Shown piece by piece: positions 7,758 to 17,155 of a stretch of DNA of 64,000 nt. The position numbers and the translations under genes were made by a program. Below the pieces are notes generated by a model. It was not told the origin of the DNA and ran no database searches. It saw only the letters and a program-made list of their open reading frames with translations. The stretch lies in the NCBI RefSeq assembly GCF_014648635.1, contig NZ_BMRM01000017.1, positions 1-64,000 of the forward strand. Direction: 5' to 3'. Origin of the DNA: Streptomyces cinerochromogenes. Lineage in GTDB: Bacteria > Actinomycetota > Actinomycetes > Streptomycetales > Streptomycetaceae. The first letter of the stretch is position 1, and the number at the start of each line of letters is the position of its first letter.

Positions 7758-9973
7758 TGCTCGGCGTCGTCCTTCGAGGTCTCGTCGCCTTCCTCGCCCT
7801 CGATCACCGGAACGAGGGAGAGCTTGCCGCGGGAGTCGATCTCGGCGATCTCGACCTGGACCTTCTGGCCCACGCCGAGGACGTCCTCGACGTTCTCCAC
7901 GCGCTTGCCGCCGGCCAGCTTGCGGATCTGCGAGATGTGCAGCAGACCGTCCTTGCCGGGCAGCAGGGAGACGAACGCACCGAAGGTGGTCGTCTTCACG
8001 ACCGTACCCAGGTAGCGCTCGCCGACCTCCGGCATCGTCGGGTTGGCGATGCCGTTGATCGTGGCGCGGGCGGCCTCCGCCGAGGGACCGTCGGCGGCAC
8101 CGATGTAGATCGTGCCGTCGTCCTCGATGGTGATCTCGGCGCCCGTGTCCTCCTGGATCTGGTTGATCATCTTGCCCTTGGGGCCGATGACCTCACCGAT
8201 CTTGTCGACCGGGATCTTGACGGTGATGATCCGCGGGGCGTGCGGGCTCATCTCGTCGGGCCGGTCGATGGCCTCCATCATCACGTCGAGGATGTGGAGG
8301 CGGGCGTCGCGGGCCTGCTTGAGGGCCGCGGCCAGGACGGAGGCCGGGATGCCGTCCAGCTTGGTGTCGAGCTGGAGGGCGGTCACGAACTCCTTGGTGC
8401 CGGCGACCTTGAAGTCCATGTCGCCGAAGGCGTCCTCCGCACCGAGGATGTCGGTGAGGGTGACGTAGTGCGTCTCGCCGTCGATCTCCTGGGAGATCAG
8501 GCCCATGGCGATACCGGCGACCGGGGCCTTCAGCGGCACACCGGCGTTCAGCAGCGACATGGTGGAGGCGCAGACCGAGCCCATGGACGTCGAGCCGTTG
8601 GAGCTCAGCGCCTCGGAGACCTGGCGGATCGCGTAGGGGAACTCCTCGCGCGTGGGCAGCACCGGCACCAGAGCGCGCTCGGCGAGGGCGCCGTGGCCGA
8701 TCTCGCGGCGCTTCGGGGAGCCGACGCGGCCGGTCTCGCCGGTGGAGTACGGCGGGAAGTTGTAGTTGTGCATGTAGCGCTTGCGGGTCACCGGGGAGAG
8801 GGTGTCCAGCTGCTGCTCCATGCGGAGCATGTTGAGGGTGGTGACGCCCAGGATCTGGGTCTCGCCACGCTCGAACACCGCGGAGCCGTGCACCCGCGGG
8901 ATCGCCTCGACCTCGGCGGCCAGGGTGCGGATGTCGGTGACACCGCGGCCGTCGATGCGCTTCTTCTCCTTGATCACGCGCTCGCGGACCAGCTGCTTGG
9001 TGAGCGAGCGGTACGCGGCGGAGATCTCCTTCTCGCGGCCCTCGAACTCCGGCAGGAGCTTCTCGGCGGCCAGAGCCTTGACGCGGTCCAGCTCGGCCTC
9101 GCGCTCCTGCTTGCCGGCGATGGTGAGCGCCTGGGCCAGCTCGGGGCGGACGGCGGCGGTCAGGGCCTCGAACACGTCGTCCTGGTAGTCCAGGAAGATC
9201 GGGAACTCGGCGGTCGGCTTGGCGGCCTTGGCGGCGAGGTCGGCCTGGGCGCGGCACAGGACCTTGATGAAGGGCTTGGCGGCCTCCAGACCGGCGGCGA
9301 CGACCTCCTCGGTCGGCGCGTCGGCGCCGCCCTCGACCAGCTTGATGGTCTTCTCGGTGGCCTCGGCCTCGACCATCATGATCGCGACGTCGCCGTCCTC
9401 CAGGACACGGCCGGCGACGACCATGTCGAAGACGGCGTCCTCCAGCTCGGTGTGGGTCGGGAAGGCGACCCACTGGCCGCGGATCAGCGCGACGCGGACG
9501 CCGCCGATCGGGCCGGAGAAGGGCAGACCGGCCAGCTGCGTGGACGCGGACGCGGCGTTGATCGCCACGACGTCGTACAGGTGGTCGGGGTTGAGCGCCA
9601 TGATCGTGGCGACGACCTGGATCTCGTTGCGCAGGCCCTTCTTGAAGGACGGGCGCAGCGGGCGGTCGATGAGGCGGCAGGTGAGGATGGCGTCCTCGGA
9701 CGGCCGGCCCTCACGGCGGAAGAAGCTGCCGGGGATCTTGCCGGCGGCGTACATCCGCTCCTCGACGTCCACCGTCAGCGGGAAGAAGTCGAGCTGGTCC
9801 TTGGGCTGCTTGGAGGCGGTGGTGGCCGACAGCACCATGGTGTCGTCGTCCAGGTACGCCACGGCGGAGCCGGCGGCCTGCTTGGCCAGGCGGCCCGTCT
9901 CGAAGCGGATGGTGCGGGTGCCGAAGGGACCGTTGTCAATGACGGCCTCGGCGTAGTGGGTCTCGTTCTCCAC
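7754..9973 (-). CDS. pnp: Polyribonucleotide nucleotidyltransferase (PNPase)
   Basis: 739 aa, GTG start with ggaga 8 nt upstream. 3'-to-5' phosphorolytic exoribonuclease and RNA 3'-tailing enzyme; in streptomycetes it is the main poly(A)-like polymerase and has been named GPSI because of guanosine pentaphosphate synthetase activity. Two RNase PH cores (FFRREGRPSEDAILTCRLIDRPLRP in the first; GETQILGVTTLN and YNFPPYSTGETGRVGSPKRREIGHG in the second), a KH domain (IPVDKIGEVIGPKGKMINQI) and a C-terminal S1 domain (GTVVKTTTFGAFVSLLPGKDGLLHIS). Order rpsO-pnp is conserved. The structured 366-bp gap from rpsO and known RNase III control of this operon in S. coelicolor suggest post-transcriptional regulation. 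Confidence 0.98.
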   Translation of the reverse strand: MENETHYAEAVIDNGPFGTRTIRFETGRLAKQAAGSAVAYLDDDTMVLSATTASKQPKDQLDFFPLTVDVEERMYAAGKIPGSFFRREGRPSEDAILTCRLIDRPLRPSFKKGLRNEIQVVATIMALNPDHLYDVVAINAASASTQLAGLPFSGPIGGVRVALIRGQWVAFPTHTELEDAVFDMVVAGRVLEDGDVAIMMVEAEATEKTIKLVEGGADAPTEEVVAAGLEAAKPFIKVLCRAQADLAAKAAKPTAEFPIFLDYQDDVFEALTAAVRPELAQALTIAGKQEREAELDRVKALAAEKLLPEFEGREKEISAAYRSLTKQLVRERVIKEKKRIDGRGVTDIRTLAAEVEAIPRVHGSAVFERGETQILGVTTLNMLRMEQQLDTLSPVTRKRYMHNYNFPPYSTGETGRVGSPKRREIGHGALAERALVPVLPTREEFPYAIRQVSEALSSNGSTSMGSVCASTMSLLNAGVPLKAPVAGIAMGLISQEIDGETHYVTLTDILGAEDAFGDMDFKVAGTKEFVTALQLDTKLDGIPASVLAAALKQARDARLHILDVMMEAIDRPDEMSPHAPRIITVKIPVDKIGEVIGPKGKMINQIQEDTGAEITIEDDGTIYIGAADGPSAEAARATINGIANPTMPEVGERYLGTVVKTTTFGAFVSLLPGKDGLLHISQIRKLAGGKRVENVEDVLGVGQKVQVEIAEIDSRGKLSLVPVIEGEEGDETSKDDAEQ

Positions 9974-10064
9974 TAGCGTTTTCTCCGTTACTTATCGTCT
10001 TTCGTCCCTTGGCTGCCCGTGTGGCAGGGGGACGGTGGCGGAGAAGCGCTCCGTGCGGTGCGGG

Positions 10065-10125
10065 CCGGTCTTCGATCGAAGCACCCGGGGCTCGCTTCCC
10101 CCCGGGGGCCACTACCGAGGACCGG
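10065..10125 (-). promoter_or_regulatory. Structured pnp leader (nested hairpins)
   Basis: The 366-bp gap 9974-10339 has no credible gene. Within it, ccggtc (10065-10070) can pair with gaccgg (10120-10125) and encloses a perfect palindrome cttcgatcgaag (10070-10081) and a GC stem cccgggg/cccccggg (from 10084 to about 10106). The remaining part (10136-10260) is a pyrimidine-rich run of near-repeats of tcgt, gtgc and gccgtac. This is the region where the S. coelicolor rpsO-pnp operon has a pnp promoter and an RNase III-sensitive structure by published work; here it is inferred from position and foldability. Confidence 0.5.
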
Positions 10126-10292
10126 CGGCGGCTAGGTGCGCTCCTCCTCGTTCTGTCGTTCTGTCGTGCTCTTCGTGCTGTGCCGTACGTCGCCGTGCTG
10201 CGCCGTACGGCGTTCCGTGTCGTGCGTACTGCGTTGTGCTACCACACTACAAAGCGTGAGTGACACTCCGCACGTTCCGCACGTACGACGAA

Positions 10293-10328
10293 GGGAGCGG
10301 TCCCCGAGTCCTCCCGGGAACCGCTCCC
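10293..10328 (-). terminator. Hairpin just downstream of rpsO
   Basis: gggagcggt (10293-10301) pairs with accgctccc (10320-10328); the stem continues through a one-base mismatch with ccc/ggg. It starts 12 bp past the rpsO stop on the minus strand. It probably attenuates readthrough from rpsO into pnp and stabilises the rpsO 3' end. Confidence 0.65.
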
Positions 10329-10339
10329 CTCACGGCGTC

Positions 10340-10627
10340 TTACTTGGCGCCCGCCGCACCGCGGCGGATGCCGAGGCGGTCGACCAGCGCACGGAAGCGC
10401 TGGATGTCCTTCTTCGCCAGGTACTGGAGAAGACGGCGGCGCTGACCGACGAGGATCAGCAGGCCACGGCGGGAGTGGTGGTCGTGCTTGTGGGTCTTGA
10501 GGTGCTCCGTCAGGTCGGAGATCCGACGGGAGAGCAGAGCGACCTGGACCTCGGGGGAGCCGGTGTCACCCTCCTTGGTACCGAACTCGCCGATGATCTG
10601 CTTCTTCGTAGCGGCGTCGAGCGACAC
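10340..10627 (-). CDS. rpsO: 30S ribosomal protein S15
   Basis: 95 aa; starts MSLDAATKKQIIGEFGTKEG and carries the S15 signature GDTGSPEVQVALLSRRISDLTEHLKTHKHDHHSRRGLL, binding the central domain of 16S rRNA. Length is slightly over the 89-aa norm, with a short C-terminal Ala/Gly extension (GAAGAK) usual for Streptomyces. First gene of the rpsO-pnp transcription unit. The 265 bp upstream to the DUF397 gene holds no other gene; a possible -10 hexamer TACCCT lies at 10774-10779 on the minus strand, but no convincing -35 was seen. Confidence 0.98.
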   Translation of the reverse strand: MSLDAATKKQIIGEFGTKEGDTGSPEVQVALLSRRISDLTEHLKTHKHDHHSRRGLLILVGQRRRLLQYLAKKDIQRFRALVDRLGIRRGAAGAK

Positions 10628-10892
10628 GCGTACTCCTCATAGTCTGTTGAGTGCCACCGAGTGCCCCCGGTCTACGTCTCGGGGGAGCTTCCGTTACTCG
10701 GGAGGCGGGATCCGCTGGGCGCGGCCTCCAGAACACGCGGTTCCGGGGGTGCGTACACAAACGGCCGTCACTCAGGGTACCAGGACATGGCGGGGGTCTT
10801 ACGACGGGTGGCCGAACCCGCCTGGTGCGGCCGCACCGGCCACTAGGGTGAGCGCGGGACCGTACCTAGCGCGGGAAGGGGTTCGCTGCACG

Positions 10893-11186
10893 ATGGCGGA
10901 GACGGAAGCGGAGATCAAGGCACGCAAGGAGCGGGAGCGGGACGAGCTGTACGCGCTCGACATCTCGGGCGTCGAGTGGCACTGCGCGCCGGGCACGGAG
11001 GAGCACGAGGAGCGGGTCGAGATCGCGTACCTGCCCGGCGGAGCGGTCGCGATGCGTTCCTCCCTCGACCCGGACACCGTGCTCCGCTACACCGAGGCCG
11101 AGTGGCGGGCGTTCGTGCTGGGGGCCCGGGACGGCGAGTTCGACCTGAAGCCCATGGCTCACAACGGGGGCCTGGACGTGCAGTGA
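10893..11186 (+). CDS. DUF397-type small protein, orphan
   Basis: 97 aa. A charged helical N-terminus (AETEAEIKARKERERDE) precedes the beta-rich module with VEWH, VEIAYLPGGAVAMRSSLDPDTVLRYTEAEWRAFVLGARDGEFD; the terminal W-x-AFV-x-GA-x-DGEFD is the DUF397 hallmark. DUF397 proteins usually sit beside an XRE-type regulator and act in developmental regulator pairs; here no regulator adjoins, so it is an orphan divergent from rpsO and convergent with eccD. ATG start, GAAGGGG about 13 nt upstream. Confidence 0.8.
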   Translation: MAETEAEIKARKERERDELYALDISGVEWHCAPGTEEHEERVEIAYLPGGAVAMRSSLDPDTVLRYTEAEWRAFVLGARDGEFDLKPMAHNGGLDVQ

Positions 11187-11218
11187 GCCGCACCGGCGCA
11201 CGGCGCCGGTGACGACGA

Positions 11219-11254
11219 ACCGGGCCCCGGCTCCGTGTGGAGCCGGGGCCCGGT
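11219..11254. terminator. Bidirectional terminator, DUF397 gene versus eccD
   Basis: accgggccccggctcc (219-234 of the 11,000 block) pairs perfectly with ggagccggggcccggt (239-254), a 16-bp stem with tetraloop gtgt. It separates convergent genes. Confidence 0.88.
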
Positions 11255-11268
11255 GTCGCACCTGGGGG

Positions 11269-12777
11269 TTATGAGCTGGTCATGGCGCGCGCGGTGGCGT
11301 ACACGTCGAAGACCGCCAGGGTCAGCGGGATCAGGGTGAGCAGGACGAAGCCCTCGCAGATCTCCAGGAAGCGGCCCCAGAAGGGGGTCAGCCCGCCGCG
11401 GGACAGGATCAGGCCCAGGGCCGTCACCAGGGCGGTGGCCAGGGCGATCACCGCGATCAGCCAGATGGTGCGGATCTCGAGGTCGGTGCGGTCACCGGCC
11501 AGGGCCGCGCGCATGATGTGCTGCGGCGGGTTGAGGGCGAGGCCGAGGCCCAGCAGGACCAGCGAGGCCAGGCCGGCGGCCAGTACGGAGGCGACCTGGG
11601 CGGTGTAGCGGAAGAGGCTCGCGCGCATGAGCATGGCGACGCCGGTGGCGAGCGCGAGCAGCTGGGCCCAGATGTCGTCCGAGAAGCCGAGCACGGCCGA
11701 CGCGCCGACGGCGACCAGCGCGCAGCCGCCGACCAGGCCGACGAGGAGTTCGTGGCCGCGCCGGGCCTGTGCCTCGATGCGCTCGGTGTCCACCGGCTCC
11801 TGCGCGGTGGAGTCGGCGCCGTAGGCGGGGCGGGGGGCGCCGCTGCTCGGGTTCTCGAAGCCGATCGGCAGTCGGGCGAAGCGCATGGACATGCCGGGCA
11901 GGAAGGCGAGGGCGCCGACGGCGACGGGTGCGCACAGGCCGGCCATCTCCGTGGGCGCCCAGTCGGTGAGGGTCGCGACGAAGACGACGATCAGGGCGAC
12001 CGTCGAGGCGAACACGAAGGCGACGAAGGGGCCGTCACCGTGGGGTGCGCACAGGGTGAGGATCAGGGCGGCGACGAGGACGGCCGCGCACGCCAGCAGG
12101 AACTGGAGTCTGCCGATGCCCTCTCCGCCGCTCAGCGGGAGCAGTCCGCTGCCGGCGACACCGATGTTGGGCAGCGCGCCGAGGCCCAGGGCGACGGAGG
12201 AGCCGCGGTCGTCGTAGACGCGGGCGCGGACCGCGGAGAGCACGACCAGCAGGACGCCGGTGACGGCGGCGAGGATGCCGGCCAGGCCGTGCATGTCGTG
12301 CAGCGGATCGGAGGTCCAGGCGACGAACGCGAGCAGCGCGGGCAGTACGCCCCCGCCGACGAGGCCCGCGGCCCGGGTCAGGTCGCCGCTCCACAGCCGG
12401 TGCTGCTTGGTGACGGCGGAGGCGACCGCCTCGGCGACGTCGTCGAAGACCGCCGGCGGCAGGGACTCCGCGAACGGGCGCAGGGTGAGGAGTTCGCCGT
12501 CGAGGATGCGCTGGGCGGCGAAGGAGCGGGCGCTGTCCAGCACGGTGCCGTCGGTGCGGACGAGGTGGTAGCCGACCGGGGCGCCCGCCGCGGGGCTCTG
12601 CTGGGACAGCCGGAGGATCTCCGGATAGAGGTCGGCGACCGGGACGTCGTCGGGCAGTGCCACGTCGATGCGGCTGTCCGGCGCGACGATGGTGACCCGG
12701 CAGAAGCCGAGTCCGGTGCCGGACCCGGAAGGGGCTCCCGTCCCGGGTCCGCCGGTGGCGGCGGCCGTCATGCTCAC
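11269..12777 (-). CDS. eccD: Type VII secretion integral membrane protein EccD
   Basis: 502 aa. The N-terminal about 25 residues are Gly/Pro-rich, then a ubiquitin-like YukD domain (about 25-110; CRVTIVAPDSRIDVALPDDV at its start) and 11 hydrophobic helices from about residue 135 to the end, the EccD plan. In the ESX core complex EccD lines the membrane pore with EccB, C and E. It is divergent from eccC across 294 bp; the rest of the core is 20 kb away, so the locus is rearranged compared with mycobacteria. The ATG at 12777 is taken since it gives a complete YukD domain. Confidence 0.95.
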   Translation of the reverse strand: MSMTAAATGGPGTGAPSGSGTGLGFCRVTIVAPDSRIDVALPDDVPVADLYPEILRLSQQSPAAGAPVGYHLVRTDGTVLDSARSFAAQRILDGELLTLRPFAESLPPAVFDDVAEAVASAVTKQHRLWSGDLTRAAGLVGGGVLPALLAFVAWTSDPLHDMHGLAGILAAVTGVLLVVLSAVRARVYDDRGSSVALGLGALPNIGVAGSGLLPLSGGEGIGRLQFLLACAAVLVAALILTLCAPHGDGPFVAFVFASTVALIVVFVATLTDWAPTEMAGLCAPVAVGALAFLPGMSMRFARLPIGFENPSSGAPRPAYGADSTAQEPVDTERIEAQARRGHELLVGLVGGCALVAVGASAVLGFSDDIWAQLLALATGVAMLMRASLFRYTAQVASVLAAGLASLVLLGLGLALNPPQHIMRAALAGDRTDLEIRTIWLIAVIALATALVTALGLILSRGGLTPFWGRFLEICEGFVLLTLIPLTLAVFDVYATARAMTSS

Positions 12778-13071
12778 CTGCTGCTCCCCCTCAGTGGTGG
12801 TGGTGCGTCTATGTCGTGAAGGTCCGGTGCCCGTTTGCCCCCTGCGTGCCGGCAGAGGTGCCGTGCGCCGGGATCCCGGGGACTTCCCGCCTCGGCATCG
12901 AGATGGTTGCCCCGTTTTGTCCGGGCTGCTCGGCGTGTGCTCACGCGAACATTCGGCACCCTACCGCTCACCCGTGTCGCGTGAACTCAGTAGGATCACG
13001 CGGCGGCCTGCGCTCGCCGGACACGGGGCGGCGGGCGGAACGCCTGGGTCGGGCAAGGGAATTGGTGAGCA
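12778..13071. promoter_or_regulatory. Divergent eccD/eccC intergenic region
   Basis: 294 bp without a gene, expected to contain promoters for both channel genes. On the plus strand TAGGAT near 12991-12996 fits a TANNNT -10, but the sequence 17-18 bp upstream (ctcacc) is a poor -35. No clear operator was found. Confidence 0.35.
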
Positions 13072-16000
13072 GTGAGCCAGATTGTCGTGAAGCGCCCGCC
13101 TAGGGCGCTGCCGTCCGAAGTGCCCGCGGAAGAGGTCATTGTCCAACCGCCGCCCGAATTGCCGCGGGGGCATCAGGAGAGCGTCCTGATGCAGCTGCTG
13201 CCCACGCTGGGCATGGGCGGTTCGGTGGTCTTCTTCTTCACGAACGGCCAGCCGTTCATGAAGATCATGGGCATGATCATGATCGCCTCGACGGTGGCCA
13301 TGTCCATCGCGATGGTGGTCCGCTTCCGCCGCGGCTCCCAGGGCCAGCTGGCCGACATGCGCCGCGACTACCTGAGCTACCTGTCCCAGGCGCGCAAGTC
13401 CGCGGTGACGGCGGCGAAGGCACAGCGGGACGCGCAGTACTACCTGCACCCCTCCCCCGAGCAGCTCTGGGCGCTGGTCGCCGAGGGCAGCCGGGTCTGG
13501 GAACGGCGGCCCGGCGACGAGGACTTCGCGCACGTACGCATCGGTCTGGGCCCGCAGCCGCTGGCGACCCCGCTCGTCCCCCCGGAGACCGGCCCCGTCG
13601 AACAGCTGGAGCCGCTGACCGCGGGCGCGATGCAGCGCTTCCTCGCCGCGCACGGCACCGTCGGCGACCTGCCGATGGCGGTGTCGCTGCGCGCCTTCTA
13701 CCACGTCACGGTCAGCGGCGAACCGCAGTCCGTACGGGCCTCGGCCCGCGCGCTCGTCGGCTCGCTCGCCTCCCTGCACTCCCCCGAGGACCTGATCATC
13801 GCGGTGGCCGCGGGCCGCGAGTCCCTGCCGCACTGGGAGTGGGCGAAGTGGCTGCCGCACGTGCAGGCGCCCGGTGCCGTGGACGGCGCGGGCTCGCGCC
13901 GGCTGATCGGCACCGACCCGCGCGAGCTGGAGGACCTGCTGGCCTCCCGGCTGACCGGCCGGCCGCGCTTCCACCCCGGCGCCGCGCCGCTGCTGGACGA
14001 GCCGCACATCGTGCTCGTCCTGGACGACCTGTCCCTGCTGCCGGACTCGGTGCTCGCCAACCCGGAGGGGCTGCAGGGCGTCACGGTGGTCGAGGTGGTG
14101 CCGGGCGACCTCACGACGGCGGGCGGCGACCTGTCCGTCGTCGTCCAGCCCGGCCTGCTCCGCCTGGAGTCCGGGCACGGCGAGGTGTACGAGGGCAGCC
14201 CGGACGCCCTCTCCTACGAGTCCGCCGAGGCGCTGTCCCGGCAGCTGGCGCCGCTGCGCATGGCGTCGGGCGGTGACGACGACGAACCGCTCCTGGCCAA
14301 CCTGGAGTTCACCGACCTGCTGGGCCTCGGCGACGCGGCGTCCGTCGACACCAAGCGGACCTGGCGCCCCCGCGCGCTCGCGGAACGGCTGCGGGTGCCG
14401 ATCGGTCTCGGCGAGGACGGCCGGCCCGTGATGCTCGACCTCAAGGAGGCCGCGCAGGAGGGCATGGGCCCGCACGGCCTGTGCGTCGGCGCGACCGGTT
14501 CCGGCAAGTCGGAGCTGCTGCGCACTCTGGTCCTGGGCCTCGCGGTCACCCACTCCTCGGAGACCCTGAACTTCGTCCTCGCGGACTTCAAGGGCGGTGC
14601 GACCTTCGCCGGCATGGCGCAGATGCCGCACGTCGCGGCCGTCATCACCAACCTCGCGGACGACCTGACCCTGGTCGACCGCATGGGCGACTCGATCCGC
14701 GGCGAGCTGAACCGCCGCCAGGAGCTGCTGCGCGACGCGGGCAACTACGCCAACATCCACGACTACGAGAAGGCACGCGCGGCGGGTGCCCCGCTGCAGC
14801 CGATCCCCTCCCTCGTCCTGGTGATCGACGAGTTCAGCGAGCTGCTGACCGCCAAGCCGGACTTCATCGAGATGTTCGTGCAGATCGGCCGTATCGGCCG
14901 TTCGCTGGGCGTGCACCTGCTGCTGGCCTCGCAGCGCCTGGAGGAGGGCCGCCTGCGGGGCCTGGAGACGTACCTCTCCTACCGGATCGGTCTGCGTACC
15001 TTCTCCGCGGCCGAGTCCCGTGCCGCGCTCGGCGTGCCCGACGCCTACGAGCTGCCGAACGTCCCCGGTTCCGGCTTCCTGAAGTACGGCACGGACGAGA
15101 TGGTCCGCTTCAAGGCGGCGTACGTCTCCGGCGTGTACCGCTCGGGGCCGCAGCGCTCCCCCCTGCCCGGCGGACAGCTGCCCGTGGACCGGCGGCCGGT
15201 GCTGTTCACGGCCACCGAGGTGCCGGTGCACTACACCGCAGTCCCGCAGCAGCGCACGCAGTCCGAGCCGGAGGTGGACGAGGCGCTGGCCGACACGGTC
15301 CTGGACGTGATCGTGCGCCGGCTGGAGGCGCAGGGCCCGGCGGCGCACCAGGTGTGGCTGCCGCCGCTGGAGAGCCCGCCGTCGCTGGACGCGCTGCTGC
15401 CGGGCCTGGCGCCGGTGCAGGGCCGCGGCCTGACCCAGCCGAACTACGAGGAGGCGGGCCGCCTGGTCGTCCCGGTCGGTCTGGTCGACAAGCCGTACGA
15501 GCAGCGCCGCGACCGCCTGATGCTCGACTTCTCGGGCGCGGCGGGCCACATGCAGATCATCGGCGGCCCCCAGTCCGGCAAGTCCACGCTGCTGCGCTCC
15601 CTGATCTGCTCCTTCGCGCTCACCCACACGCCGTACGAGGTGCAGTTCTACGGCCTCGACTTCGGTGGTGGCGGTATGGCCGCGGTGGACGGCCTGCCGC
15701 ACGTCGGCGGCATCGCCTCGCGCCTGGACCCGGAGCGGGTGCGCCGTACGGTCTCCGAGGTGTACGGCGTCCTGACCCGCCGCGAGGAGTACTTCCGCAC
15801 GGCCGGCATCGCCTCGATCGCCGACTACCGCTCCCGGCGCGCCCGCGGCGAGATCTCGGTCACCGACCAGCCGTGGGGCGACGTCTTCCTGGTCATCGAC
15901 GGCTGGGGCAACTTCCGCTCGGACTACGAGGGCCTGGAGACGGCGGTCCTGGACATCGCCGCCCGCGGCCTCGGCTACGGCGTCCACCTCGTCATCACCG

Positions 16001-17037
16001 CGTCGCGCTCGATGGAGGTCCGGGCGAACCTCAAGGACCACCTCATGAACCGCCTGGAGCTGCGCCTGGGTGACGTGATGGACTCGGAGATCGACCGCAA
16101 GGTGGCGGCGAACGTCCCCGCGGGCGTCCCCGGCCGCGGTCTGTCCCCGCAGAAGCTGCACTTCATGGCGGCCGTTCCGCGCATCGACGGCCTGACCTCC
16201 GACACGGACCTGGCCGAGGCCACGGCCGCGCTGACCACCGACGTCGGCCGCCACTGGCAGGCGCCGGGCGCCCCCCAGGTGCGGCTGCTGCCGCGCCAGC
16301 TGGAGGCGGTCAAGCTGCCGCCGGGCGACCGCTTCCCCCAGCGGGGCATCGCCTTCGGCCTGGACGAGGACAACCTGGAACCGGTGTTCGTCGACTTCGA
16401 CCAGGACCCGTTCTTCCTCGTCTTCGGCGAGAGCGAGTCCGGCAAGTCCAACCTGCTGCGGCTGCTGATCAGGCAGCTGTCCCTGCGGTACGGCGGCGAC
16501 GACGCGAAGTTCTTCGTGGTCGACAACCGCCGCGCGCTGCTGGACGTCACGCCCTCGTCCCACCTGGCCGAGTACATCCCCATGTCCAGCCAGATGGACC
16601 ACCACATGGCGGCCCTGGCCGACCTCATGCAGCGCCGCACCCCGACCGCCGACGTCACCCCGCAGCAGCTGCGGGAGCGGAGCTGGTGGCGCGGCCCGCA
16701 GGTCTTCGTCGTCATCGACGACTACGACCTCGTCTCCACCTCCAGCGGCAACCCGCTGAGCGGACTCACGGAGATGCTGCCGTTCGCCCGCGACGTCGGC
16801 GTCCGCTTCATCATCGCCCGCTCCTCCGCGGGCGCGGGCCGCGCCTCCTACGAGCCGTTCATGCAGCGCATGAAGGAGCTCGGCGCCCAGGGCGTCGTCC
16901 TGGCCGGCGACCCGGCCGAGGGCGACCTCCTCGCCGGGGTCCGGCCGCGGCCGATGCCCGCCGGCCGGGGCGTCTTCGTGTCGCGCAAGCGGGGCAAGCC
17001 GCTGGTCCAGACGGGACTGGTGGACGTGGAGTACTGA
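13072..17037 (+). CDS. eccC: Type VII secretion motor ATPase EccC (EccCa-EccCb fused)
   Basis: 1321 aa, GTG start. Two N-terminal membrane helices (about 42-62 and 66-86), a DUF-type linker, then three FtsK/SpoIIIE P-loop domains: GATGSGKS at 473-480, GGPQSGKS ending near 838 (Lys 837), GESESGKS with Lys 1125. Walker B of domain 1 reads LVLVIDEFSELL with the Asp-Glu pair needed for hydrolysis, while domains 2 (DVFLVIDGWGNF) and 3 (QVFVVIDDYDLV) lack the canonical Glu. This fits the known EccC model in which only ATPase 1 hydrolyses and the last domain binds the WXG substrate tail. A single polypeptide, not split as in mycobacterial ESX-1. It recognises the EsxB/EsxA-type substrates encoded at 22.6-23.3 kb. 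Confidence 0.97.
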   Translation: MSQIVVKRPPRALPSEVPAEEVIVQPPPELPRGHQESVLMQLLPTLGMGGSVVFFFTNGQPFMKIMGMIMIASTVAMSIAMVVRFRRGSQGQLADMRRDYLSYLSQARKSAVTAAKAQRDAQYYLHPSPEQLWALVAEGSRVWERRPGDEDFAHVRIGLGPQPLATPLVPPETGPVEQLEPLTAGAMQRFLAAHGTVGDLPMAVSLRAFYHVTVSGEPQSVRASARALVGSLASLHSPEDLIIAVAAGRESLPHWEWAKWLPHVQAPGAVDGAGSRRLIGTDPRELEDLLASRLTGRPRFHPGAAPLLDEPHIVLVLDDLSLLPDSVLANPEGLQGVTVVEVVPGDLTTAGGDLSVVVQPGLLRLESGHGEVYEGSPDALSYESAEALSRQLAPLRMASGGDDDEPLLANLEFTDLLGLGDAASVDTKRTWRPRALAERLRVPIGLGEDGRPVMLDLKEAAQEGMGPHGLCVGATGSGKSELLRTLVLGLAVTHSSETLNFVLADFKGGATFAGMAQMPHVAAVITNLADDLTLVDRMGDSIRGELNRRQELLRDAGNYANIHDYEKARAAGAPLQPIPSLVLVIDEFSELLTAKPDFIEMFVQIGRIGRSLGVHLLLASQRLEEGRLRGLETYLSYRIGLRTFSAAESRAALGVPDAYELPNVPGSGFLKYGTDEMVRFKAAYVSGVYRSGPQRSPLPGGQLPVDRRPVLFTATEVPVHYTAVPQQRTQSEPEVDEALADTVLDVIVRRLEAQGPAAHQVWLPPLESPPSLDALLPGLAPVQGRGLTQPNYEEAGRLVVPVGLVDKPYEQRRDRLMLDFSGAAGHMQIIGGPQSGKSTLLRSLICSFALTHTPYEVQFYGLDFGGGGMAAVDGLPHVGGIASRLDPERVRRTVSEVYGVLTRREEYFRTAGIASIADYRSRRARGEISVTDQPWGDVFLVIDGWGNFRSDYEGLETAVLDIAARGLGYGVHLVITASRSMEVRANLKDHLMNRLELRLGDVMDSEIDRKVAANVPAGVPGRGLSPQKLHFMAAVPRIDGLTSDTDLAEATAALTTDVGRHWQAPGAPQVRLLPRQLEAVKLPPGDRFPQRGIAFGLDEDNLEPVFVDFDQDPFFLVFGESESGKSNLLRLLIRQLSLRYGGDDAKFFVVDNRRALLDVTPSSHLAEYIPMSSQMDHHMAALADLMQRRTPTADVTPQQLRERSWWRGPQVFVVIDDYDLVSTSSGNPLSGLTEMLPFARDVGVRFIIARSSAGAGRASYEPFMQRMKELGAQGVVLAGDPAEGDLLAGVRPRPMPAGRGVFVSRKRGKPLVQTGLVDVEY

Positions 17038-17076
17038 GGGCGCCGGGTGACCCGGCCCGCCTGACGGACACCCTTC

Positions 17077-17106
17077 GGATCCGGCGGTCGTACGGCCGCC
17101 GGATCC
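17077..17106. terminator. Terminator between eccC and the kinase gene
   Basis: ggatccggcgg (77-87 of the 17,000 block) pairs with ccgccggatcc (96-106), 11 bp with an 8-nt loop, between convergent genes. Confidence 0.75.
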
Positions 17107-17155
17107 GGTGTTCCACGGGCCCGGACGTCCCACGCGCCCGGATCGGATCGCCGGG

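Noticed and set aside
12961..17133. Very long minus-strand open frame opposite eccC
   Set aside because: Amino-acid content is Arg/His/Gln-rich and unlike any domain; it mirrors the third-position GC of eccC. A shadow frame.
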